Shown here: positions 1-4,899 of the stretch, in pieces
How the letters are laid out: every line of letters starts with the position of its first letter
Position numbering within the stretch: the first letter of the stretch is position 1
Source: Burkholderiaceae bacterium
GTDB taxonomy: Bacteria; Pseudomonadota; Gammaproteobacteria; Burkholderiales; Burkholderiaceae
Length of the DNA stretch: 12,555 nt
Assembly (NCBI GenBank): GCA_030151165.1
Contig: JASLEM010000315.1
Location: 1 to 12,555 of the forward strand
Direction: 5' to 3'
Notes under the pieces: model-generated
The model's database searches: none
What the model was told of the DNA's origin: nothing
The model's input: only the letters and a program-made list of their open reading frames with translations
Translations under genes and position numbers: made by a program

Positions 1-52
1 ATGGCAGTCCCGGGGAGGTCGGGCGGGTCGCGGTGAAGGCGAGCCGCGGGCG

Positions 53-70
53 TTGGCGGAAGCGGTGAGA
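53..70 (+). repeat. Left attachment site (partial tRNA-Ser 3' end copy)
   Basis: TTGGCGGAAGCGGTGAGA is identical to 6740-6757. After four mismatches (71-74, corresponding to the tRNA T-loop) the match resumes for seven bases (75-81, AACTCAC), giving 25 of 29 identical over 53-81. It reproduces the tRNA CCA end, discriminator, acceptor 3' strand and half of the T stem, without the rest of the tRNA. It marks the element end far from the integrase. Positions 1-52 to its left are therefore host DNA; I see no gene in those 52 bases. Confidence 0.85.
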
Positions 71-417
71 AATAAACTCACTGCCCCATATTCTCAACTA
101 AATCAATGGTTTAGGTGCGAGACGAGCGGCCATTTTGGCACACCGTCTTGCACTACCAGATTGGTGTCCGACGCGGCATGGCGACCCGTCCCGGGTGACC
201 TCGTGCCGTCGTCGTTTCGTCGCGCCCAAACCTAAGCAGCCGGCCCTGCGGCCGGCTGCGTCGGTCTCCTGCCAGGGAGCTGAATGAGGATGTTGGGTTG
301 ACCTGACTTGGCTATGGCGATTGTTCTGAGACGTGTAGCGCCGGGATTTATATGCCTGCGAAGTTGCCCACCGCTCTGCGCCAGCGTGACAGGCGCGCTC
401 CGGGCCGTGGACAACCT
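71..417. other. Noncoding left end of the island
   Basis: No convincing gene. The stretch holds the terminator-like hairpin at 236-259, a 5-bp inverted repeat CTAAA/TTTAG around an AT-rich centre at about 98-114 that could be a recombinase arm or accessory site (inference), and one TGAGAC motif at 327-332. A 60-codon plus-strand reading frame starting in the attachment repeat shows no protein-like character. Confidence 0.6.
236..259 (-). terminator. Intrinsic-type terminator after the leftmost island gene
   Basis: A perfect 10-bp stem GCAGCCGGCC/GGCCGGCTGC has a 4-nt loop (CTGC). On the minus strand it is followed by TTAGGTTTGGG, a loose T-rich tail, which fits termination of leftward transcription about 160 nt past the stop of the gene at 418-1347. 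The plus-strand side has no T run. It would also insulate the host DNA from island transcription. Confidence 0.6.
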
Positions 418-1347
418 TCAGAGGACGAGGGCGGTCTCGCGCTGGCCTTGCCAACGAACCAGCGGGCCGAGGTCGACATGCGCCAGGGTGATGCGCCGCG
501 CCATCGCCTCGCGTTCGCCCTTGCTCCGCTCGCTCCAGTGCTGCCGTGCGGCTCGGGCAATGCGTTGAGCGTGGCCTTGTGATTGGTCGAAAGCGAAAGC
601 CAGGCCGGCCAGCGTGAGCGACGAGCCTGGCACCAGCGGCTGTCCCACGGCTGAGGCGATATGGACGCACGCCTGCAAGTCGCGCAGGGGCTTGGCGGAT
701 GCTTCGACCTCGACCCACGTGACCCTGTCGCCCCGAACCAGCAACAGGTCGGGCAGCTTGCGGAAGCGCTTCACGAGGGCCTCGCGAGACGCGGGTGCTG
801 CCCCCTGCGCGATGGCGTGCTCTCCGAATGCCTCGAAGCCTTGCTCCGCCTTCGTGATGCCGTAGGCCGTGCCGACGGCGCGATGGATGAAGGTCGCGCC
901 AGCGACGGAGCACAGTTCCATGCCGTGATGGGCCGAGATACCCAGCAGGTCGAGCGCAGCGGCCCCCCGACGCGTCAATACCCAAGTTCGGGTTCCGATT
1001 GCGTTGAGACGTGACGCCACTTCGCCGCGCTCCTTCTCGAGGCGCCGCATAAGCCTCGCGGCCATTTGCTCCGAGCACTTCGCGCGAGGCCAAAGCAACC
1101 GGGCCACATCGCCGCATCGGAGGTGTCCCCAATGCGCAAGTGCCTTGAGCGCGGCGACACGATGTGCCTCGGCTTTCGCCTTGGCACTCAGGCCATGCGG
1201 TCGGGCACGCGGTGCTCGATTGGGATTGAGAAGTCCTTGAAGAAGGTCGGTGTCATGGGCGAGGCGCATTGCGATTTCCGGCGTGATGGTCAGCCGTATA
1301 GCTCCTGGCGGAGCCTCTATCGGAGCGTGCTGCAGATGAGACTCCAC
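418..1347 (-). CDS. Winged-helix / PD-(D/E)XK-like protein, replication-relaxation (MobC-like) type
   Basis: A 309-residue cytoplasmic protein. Residues about 62-132 look like a winged helix: a helical stretch ending in ARLLWP, then MRRLEKERGEV and a wing closed by RTWVLTRRGAAAL. Residues about 150-185 (ATFIHRAVGTAYGITKAEQG) resemble the linker of replication-relaxation proteins. Residues 199-219 (LPDLLLV...VTWVEVEASAK) resemble a PD-(D/E)XK core, with D200, E213 and E215 in an E-V-E arrangement in place of the usual E-X-K. Known: such proteins occur in plasmids and mobilisable elements and are linked to relaxation of DNA or mobilisation. Inferred: a DNA-binding maintenance or mobilisation factor of the island; whether it cuts DNA is open. 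The start shown is GTG at 1347, inside a 44-nt hairpin and without a good ribosome site. ATG at 1269 is an alternative that would remove 26 residues. The family call is from pattern only. Confidence 0.6.
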   Translation of the reverse strand: MESHLQHAPIEAPPGAIRLTITPEIAMRLAHDTDLLQGLLNPNRAPRARPHGLSAKAKAEAHRVAALKALAHWGHLRCGDVARLLWPRAKCSEQMAARLMRRLEKERGEVASRLNAIGTRTWVLTRRGAAALDLLGISAHHGMELCSVAGATFIHRAVGTAYGITKAEQGFEAFGEHAIAQGAAPASREALVKRFRKLPDLLLVRGDRVTWVEVEASAKPLRDLQACVHIASAVGQPLVPGSSLTLAGLAFAFDQSQGHAQRIARAARQHWSERSKGEREAMARRITLAHVDLGPLVRWQGQRETALVL

Positions 1348-1380
1348 GAACGGACGCCCGCGTCCGATCGTGGAGTCTCA
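1337..1380. repeat. 44-nt near-perfect hairpin at the start of the wHTH/nuclease-like gene
   Basis: Outer arms TGAGACTCCACGA (1337-1349) and TCGTGGAGTCTCA (1368-1380) are 13-bp perfect complements. An A/A mismatch follows, then inner arms CGGACG/CGTCCG (1351-1356 and 1361-1366... with loop CCCG at 1357-1360). It contains the GTG start of the leftward gene and the in-frame TGA before it. It has no T run, so it is not a typical terminator. It could be an operator, a replication or nicking site, or the end domain of the structured block to its right. Confidence 0.75.
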
Positions 1381-1822
1381 GGGTGAGACACGGGCTCTTG
1401 GGCGACTAGGGTCGCACGCCCGTTCTCCGCGCTGGACGCGCTGCGCTCACCCCACCGTGCGGCTTCGCCGCCCGGGCGCGTTGCCCCTGCGCCATGCCTG
1501 CGGCACGTCGCACGGGCGGCCACCATGCGCACCGGATGCCTGTTCGTCGTGCCGACCAACAGGCTTGGCTGGACGCCACCGCCGCCCATGGTGGCCGCCC
1601 CTGCTGCGCAGTGTCCGCGCGGGCTGCGCCCCAAAACACCGCTGCACCTGGGGGCGCACCGAGGACAGGTGACACGTCCTGCGGCGAGTCAGTCCTCTGC
1701 GGCGTTTCGGCACCTGCTGGCCCGGCTTGGCCTGCTGGGGCAGGCGCTCCGCCGGGTGACTCGGGCGCCTGCCCGAGCCACCGACCGTCCTGCGGCGGGC
1801 GGCCCCAAATTCCTGCGAGGCG
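1348..1822. other. 475-bp gene-free region between island genes
   Basis: This is the gap between the unknown coupled pair and the winged-helix/nuclease-like gene. Six overlapping GC-driven frames (three per strand) are open across parts of it, which is usual for very GC-rich noncoding sequence. None has plausible protein composition or a ribosome site. The content is the hairpin series described separately, plus three copies of a GTCC-TGCGGCG-like motif (1675-1686; 1692-1704 with two extra bases; 1786-1797). Confidence 0.6.
1381..1785 (-). ncRNA. Candidate large structured noncoding RNA or cis-acting DNA element
   Basis: No protein-like frame exists here, but inverted repeats tile the stretch. 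GGGTGAG/CTCACCC (1381-1387, 1446-1452) encloses ACGGGC/GCCCGT (1390-1395, 1418-1423) with inner GCGAC/GTCGC, and GCGC/GCGC (1429-1441). GCGGC/GCCGC is at 1459-1471. A 14-bp stem GGGCGGCCACCATG (1514-1527) pairs with 1587-1600 and encloses GCCTGTT/AACAGGC (1538-1544, 1558-1564) plus GTCG/CGAC. TGCGCCCC/GGGGCGCA is at 1625-1632 and 1651-1658; AGGAC/GTCCT at 1662-1680; GCCTGC/GCAGGC at 1730-1745; CTCGGGC/GCCCGAG at 1760-1777. The last stem becomes continuous (a G-U pair replaces A/C) if read from the minus strand, the direction of all island genes, hence the strand choice. A 12-bp direct repeat CGTCCTGCGGCG lies at 1675-1686 and 1786-1797. I do not recognise an RNA class. A DNA role (origin, oriT) is equally possible. 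Confidence 0.45.
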
Positions 1823-2140
1823 CTAACGCAGTCTCGAACCGCCGGGGTTGATGGCTTCCTCGTCGCGGAGGGTTGGGTAGTAGGGCTTCTTCTCCGACAA
1901 CTGGTAAAACAGGGTGCCGTGAATGCCGGAGACCTGTGGCTTTGGAACCCGTCGCTGCCAGATGCCCGTGAAGCACTGGTCTAAGAGAGCGGCCGGGCCG
2001 CGCTCGTACACGTCCTCTATGAACGCGATGTCTTGACCGGCCGGGAAGATGGCGGCGAACTCCTCGTCTGTCGCGGCGAAGATGTCGTAGACGCAGTTCA
2101 CTGCGCCGTCGATGACCTGGATGTTCTTCATACTCGTCAT
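1823..2140 (-). CDS. Conserved-looking hypothetical protein, coupled to the upstream gene
   Basis: A 105-residue soluble protein with no signal peptide or membrane segment. It is acidic and aromatic-rich in the middle (VYDIFAATDEEF, residues 17-28; DIAFIEDVYERG, 37-48) and ends with a basic, tyrosine-rich part (GIHGTLFYQLSEKKPYYP, residues 72-89; then LRDEEAINPGGSRLR). The start is set at ATG 2140 because it forms an ATGA overlap with the TGA stop of the preceding gene, the classic sign of translational coupling; ATG at 2131 is a second possibility. From memory similar short proteins are scattered through proteobacterial mobile regions without assigned function, but I cannot confirm this. The ATGA overlap suggests that the two products work together. 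No catalytic motif is visible. Confidence 0.8.
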   Translation of the reverse strand: MTSMKNIQVIDGAVNCVYDIFAATDEEFAAIFPAGQDIAFIEDVYERGPAALLDQCFTGIWQRRVPKPQVSGIHGTLFYQLSEKKPYYPTLRDEEAINPGGSRLR

Positions 2141-2727
2141 GCGTCGAGTTCGTCGACATAGCACGTGAAGAACGGCTTCTCGCGGAAGACCGTGACCGAC
2201 TGCATCGAGTCCAACGAAAACGGCTTCATCAACCCGCCGGCTTCGCTGTAGACCATTCCGCTATGGATGGTCTTGATGTCCTTCGCCGCGTAGCCACTGG
2301 GCAGGTCGAAGAACTCGAAGCTGAACGTCGTACCCATTGAGAACATCTTGCCATCGTGCATCTCGGCCACGAAGGCCGTCCAGCCCATCGTCGTCTCGCC
2401 CTCGATGGTTCGCAACAAGTCGATGTCCCAGGCGAACGGCGACGGCTCAACGCTCTTGATAGACCAGGCAGCGAGCCGCGAACTGCCGGCCACGAACGAC
2501 TCGACCACGCCTCGGTATTCACGCTCGGAGCGAGTACGGGTCTCGGCAAACCGCTTGAGTGCCAAGTTGACCTGTCGTTGCTGGCTCTGAAAGACAACGC
2601 AGGGTAGAAAAGTACCGTCCGTGAGGGTGGCGGCGGCCCGATATCGCGGGCCGTAGATGGTGTCCGTCAACGGAACTACCTGGGCTTTGAGGAATGCAGC
2701 GACTTCAGTCAATTTCATGGCGGTCAT
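2137..2727 (-). CDS. Hypothetical protein, first gene of a coupled pair
   Basis: A 196-residue soluble protein of unknown function. It has an N-terminal helix (VAAFLKAQVVPL), then beta-rich stretches typical of a compact globular fold: TIYGPRYRAAATLTDGTFLP near 23-42, TMGWTAFVAEMHDGKMFSMG near 113-132, TTFSFEFFDLPSGY near 133-146 and SVTVFREKPFFTCYVDEL near 177-194. No known catalytic motif, signal peptide or membrane span. Upstream on the minus strand GGGAG lies only 3 nt from ATG 2727 and 12 nt from ATG 2718, so the exact start is uncertain. The gene overlaps the next by 4 nt (ATGA). The preceding noncoding block separates it from the winged-helix gene, so it probably has its own promoter. 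Likely island cargo; a defence or toxin-antitoxin role is possible but nothing in the sequence shows it. Confidence 0.8.
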   Translation of the reverse strand: MTAMKLTEVAAFLKAQVVPLTDTIYGPRYRAAATLTDGTFLPCVVFQSQQRQVNLALKRFAETRTRSEREYRGVVESFVAGSSRLAAWSIKSVEPSPFAWDIDLLRTIEGETTMGWTAFVAEMHDGKMFSMGTTFSFEFFDLPSGYAAKDIKTIHSGMVYSEAGGLMKPFSLDSMQSVTVFREKPFFTCYVDELDA

Positions 2728-3110
2728 GGGCTCCCTTTCTCCGTGAGCACAGCATATCCGGCGAAACGGCCTTCACGGTTCATTGGGTGCAAGCAAGGTC
2801 GCGAGCTTCGCTCGCGATCTTGCGTCTCACAATGAGACTCGTTGCGCGCCGCGCCTTCGTTAGCGCCGTCGTCGGACGGCTGTCTCAGCGTTGCACTCTG
2901 GGTGTCGCAGCGTGAGCCGCGCGGGGCGGCTCACAGCAATACACAAAGAGAGAAACTCTTTCTTTAAAGAGAGTCCTGAAGAAACCAGACGAAGAGAAAG
3001 ATAGAGGGCGTCTCATGGCGAGACGCCCGATGCAACAAGGATGCGCTGGCCCGCATCCTCGCTGTCGCCCGGCCAAGGGTAAGACTCCTGACCGGGCAAC
3101 CAAGGGAGGC
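2728..3110. other. Hairpin-rich, partly AT-rich noncoding block (candidate origin or regulatory region)
   Basis: No gene. Hairpins in series: TCGCGAGC/GCTCGCGA (2799-2817), GTCTCA/TGAGAC (2824-2838), GCCGTC/GACGGC (2865-2880), GTGAGCCG/CGGCTCAC (2912-2934), GGGCGTCTC/GAGACGCCC (3006-3028) and AGGATGCG/CGCATCCT (3038-3059). Between 2935 and 3005 lies a purine-rich, clearly AT-richer stretch containing the palindrome TCTTTAAAGA. Known: replication origins of small elements often pair an AT-rich stretch with repeats beside an initiator gene. Inferred: because a winged-helix protein is encoded immediately to the right, this is a candidate origin or its operator. The minus-strand terminator at 3006-3028 explains only part of it. 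Confidence 0.5.
3006..3028 (-). terminator. Putative terminator of the winged-helix gene
   Basis: A 9-bp perfect stem GGGCGTCTC/GAGACGCCC has a 5-nt loop. On the minus strand it is followed by TCTATCTTTCTC, a pyrimidine/T-rich tail, about 80 nt after the stop of the gene at 3111-3761. A second stem (AGGATGCG/CGCATCCT, 3038-3059) lies between. Moderate support, because the T run is interrupted. Confidence 0.5.
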
Positions 3111-3761
3111 TTACGCCTCCTGAAGCTCCAACTGGGTCAGCGCCTCGGCAAGCTCTTGGGGGGACATGGGCTCGCTGTCGATGTCCACGTCATCGCGGTA
3201 GAGGGCGTCGTCGTCCATGGCGTCGAAGTCAGCGCAGTCCAGGTCGCGCAGATAGGCGGGCAGCGGCCTGGACGGGAACAGCACGCCTGGACGAGCGAGC
3301 GGCATGGAAGGCGTGACCACGTCAACGGGCTTGGCCCGTGCCTTCTTCGGCTTGGGAGGGACAACGACGGTCACGCCCGGGACGGGGATGAGCAACTCGT
3401 AGTTCTCGATGGCCTTGCGCGGGTTGCCGTCCCGGTGGTGCAGTCGCACCCAGCCCTTGTCCTGGAGGCGGTTGGCGGCGCGGGAGACGTTGTTCCGGGC
3501 CATGCCCGTCATCTTGGCCAGCGTTTCCTGGCTGGGGTTGACCACCTGGGCACGCCCGCGAAAGCGGCACAGCGCCACGAACAGGCGGAACTCGGTGTGC
3601 TCCATGCTGTGTGGCCCTTCGAACGCGAGTGGGCCCAGCGCCTCGGCGGGAACCTTGGCGAACCGGCCTGACGGGAAGAACTCGTCGACGAGTACGGCGG
3701 CTGTGGGTGCCTCGCTCGCCGGGGTGGATGAGGGGCTATCGAGGGAAGAAAGGGTATGCAT
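3111..3761 (-). CDS. Winged helix-turn-helix protein, replication initiator or regulator-like
   Basis: A 216-residue cytoplasmic DNA-binding protein. Residues about 55-125 form a winged helix: a first helix EFRLFVALCRFRG, then the helix-turn-helix SQETLAKMTGMARNNVSRAANRLQ with a typical recognition helix, then a wing (GWVRLHHRDGNPRKAIENYELL). A basic proline/lysine linker follows (about 134-145), then a strongly acidic tail (about 173-197, rich in D and E). Such folds occur in phage- and plasmid-type replication proteins and in regulators; which applies here is open. The ATG at 3761 has only a weak ribosome site. A promoter-like TTGACG-16 nt-TATATG (3786-3759) overlaps that ATG, so a start further in, such as ATG at residue 53 just before the DNA-binding domain, is possible. 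Its neighbour noncoding block is its most likely target. Confidence 0.75.
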   Translation of the reverse strand: MHTLSSLDSPSSTPASEAPTAAVLVDEFFPSGRFAKVPAEALGPLAFEGPHSMEHTEFRLFVALCRFRGRAQVVNPSQETLAKMTGMARNNVSRAANRLQDKGWVRLHHRDGNPRKAIENYELLIPVPGVTVVVPPKPKKARAKPVDVVTPSMPLARPGVLFPSRPLPAYLRDLDCADFDAMDDDALYRDDVDIDSEPMSPQELAEALTQLELQEA

Positions 3762-3786
3762 ATATGCTCTGGCAAGAAGACGTCAA
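3759..3786 (-). promoter_or_regulatory. Promoter-like sequence and palindrome at the start of the wHTH gene
   Basis: The minus strand shows TTGACG (3786-3781), a 16-nt spacer and TATATG (3764-3759), matching sigma-70 boxes in 5 of 6 and 4 of 6 positions. The 10-bp palindrome GCATATATGC (3758-3767) overlaps the -10 and the proposed start codon. It could be an autoregulatory site. Because the -10 overlaps the ATG, this promoter and that start codon cannot both be used in the usual way. Confidence 0.3.
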
Positions 3787-3834
3787 GGCGACGCCACTTC
3801 CGTATATGACCTGAGCTTTATCTGTCCGCCGCTT

Positions 3835-4026
3835 TTAGCCTTGAGCTTGCCGGTTGCGCTCCCACTCGGTGATGTAGCGCTTGAGCAGTTCCAACCGCTG
3901 AGACGGGAAGTCGTGCTCTGCCCAGCGTTCCATGTAACCCGCGAGGCCGGGTGCGTCGAGAGCCGCTACGGCAGCGTCCCTGACCGCGCGTCCGAGGTCG
4001 ATAGGATGGCCCGTCCAGGAGCACAC
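3835..4026 (-). CDS. Small hypothetical ORF in frame behind the Imm31-like gene
   Basis: 63 codons from a GTG at 4026. The product looks like a real helical protein: DLGRAVRDAAVAALDA, then YMERWAEHDFPSQRLELLKR and YITEWERNR. There is no signal or membrane segment. The reading frame is the same as that of the gene upstream; only a TAG and two codons separate them. It is therefore either an independent small gene starting at GTG with a poor ribosome site, or the distal part of a once-fused protein cut by a nonsense codon. I do not recognise the family. No shadowing gene on the other strand explains it. Confidence 0.5.
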   Translation of the reverse strand: MCSWTGHPIDLGRAVRDAAVAALDAPGLAGYMERWAEHDFPSQRLELLKRYITEWERNRQAQG

Positions 4027-4032
4027 GGGTGC

Positions 4033-4314
4033 CTACCCAACGAGGTTGCCGTCTTCGTCGACGCGGATGGATGCGCCGGAATAGAAGGTCTCGCGCCTGT
4101 CGAACTCCCCGGTTGCGGCGAGGTCTCGCTCGTTGACGCTCCAGCATTCGCCCGTTGCGTAGATGTGCACCGCGTAGCCAACGAGCGAGCCGTCGTCTTC
4201 GACAGACTTGCCTAGCACTGCTGCAAGCTGACCATTGACCTCGGCAAGCTCGTCGTCGTCGGACGAGATGCGCACCTTCTCGTAGAACTCAAATCGAGTT
4301 GCTCGCTGTGCCAT
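4033..4314 (-). CDS. Imm31-like immunity family protein
   Basis: A 93-residue cytoplasmic protein. The pattern FEFYEKVRI (8-16), a central YAVHIYATGECWSV (47-60), then ERDLAATGEFDRRETFYSG (62-80) and IRVDEDG (83-89) fits my knowledge of the Imm31 family, whose members were proposed as immunity proteins of polymorphic toxin systems. The ribosome site GGAG lies 6 nt before the ATG. It follows the DUF4926/CPCC gene by 16 nt and is surely co-transcribed. No toxin gene is visible in the island, so it is an orphan: either cargo against toxins of other strains, or a protein with another role. The length is normal for the family. Family assignment from pattern only. Confidence 0.7.
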   Translation of the reverse strand: MAQRATRFEFYEKVRISSDDDELAEVNGQLAAVLGKSVEDDGSLVGYAVHIYATGECWSVNERDLAATGEFDRRETFYSGASIRVDEDGNLVG

Positions 4315-4330
4315 CTAGTGCTCCAAGCAT

Positions 4331-4837
4331 TCACTCGGTGTCATCGCTGCCGTCCTCGCCCGCCCGCTCGGCCGGCAGAGGCCTCCGAACGTGCGCCAAT
4401 GCACTCTTTTCGCAAGCGCCAAACGTCAGGTAATTCGTCCTGGCCTCGACCAGGCTGACCCGGTTTGCGCCTCCTACCAGTTCGGCGGGATGCTCCCATT
4501 GCACGGGGTCATCTTCCCAAAAGCAAACCGGGCATACCTCCCACGAACCGGGACAGAGGTCGCTGAGAGTTCTACATTCACAGCAAGGACATGCGCGGCG
4601 GTAACCTGCAGGCATCTTCCGCACATCCGAGTTTCGGAGCGTTGCGATAGCGCCCCTTCCGCCGGTCAGAGGGAACTCAATCTCGTAGGCGACCTCGGCG
4701 CCGCTTACTGCGTGCACGAGAACTACAGTCCCCGCAGTTCCTGCCTTGAACAGATGGCGCGTCTGCTCGCCCATGACGTCGGCTTCGACGTCGATGCATG
4801 ACACCACGACTTCCAACTCGGCGATTGGCTCTGCCAT
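4331..4837 (-). CDS. DUF4926 + CPCC cysteine-rich double-domain protein
   Basis: A 168-residue cytoplasmic protein. Residues about 7-75 resemble DUF4926 (ELEVVVSCIDV at 7-17, GTAGTVVLVHA, YEIEFPLTGGRG). Residues about 82-155 are a CPCC domain: CPCC, then ELVGGANRVSLVEARTNYL and FGACEKS...HVRRPL, with a second pair in WEVCPVCFWEDD. The four to six cysteines are arranged as for metal (zinc) binding. Both domains are known from immunity-type neighbourhoods of polymorphic toxins; their action is unknown. Start chosen at ATG 4837, 7 nt after GGGAG; a longer frame to 4879 lacks a ribosome site. It lies 62 nt after the integrase stop and 16 nt before the Imm31-like gene, so one transcript is likely. 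Confidence 0.8.
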   Translation of the reverse strand: MAEPIAELEVVVSCIDVEADVMGEQTRHLFKAGTAGTVVLVHAVSGAEVAYEIEFPLTGGRGAIATLRNSDVRKMPAGYRRACPCCECRTLSDLCPGSWEVCPVCFWEDDPVQWEHPAELVGGANRVSLVEARTNYLTFGACEKSALAHVRRPLPAERAGEDGSDDTE

Positions 4838-4899
4838 GTCATCTCTCCCTTGGTCTTTTCTGTCCGCCAAGTGTCGCATTGATAGAGTCTGGCGCGCGA

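Noticed and set aside
53..235. 60-codon plus-strand frame starting at the left attachment repeat
   Set aside because: No ribosome site, no protein-like pattern, and its first codons are simply the tRNA-derived repeat.
98..1132. 344-codon minus-strand frame
   Set aside because: Arginine/alanine/glycine-rich composition typical of an alternate frame; it overlaps the better-supported winged-helix/nuclease-like gene and crosses the terminator hairpin and its stop region.
1337..1380. Insertion-sequence terminal repeat
   Set aside because: The inverted arms are adjacent (4-nt loop), no transposase is present and there is no matching second end or target duplication.
1381..1822. Group II intron, IscB-type guide RNA (HEARO) or CRISPR array
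   Set aside because: No reverse transcriptase, no IscB/TnpB-like gene and no regularly spaced repeats; I cannot match the stems to the conserved parts of those RNAs.
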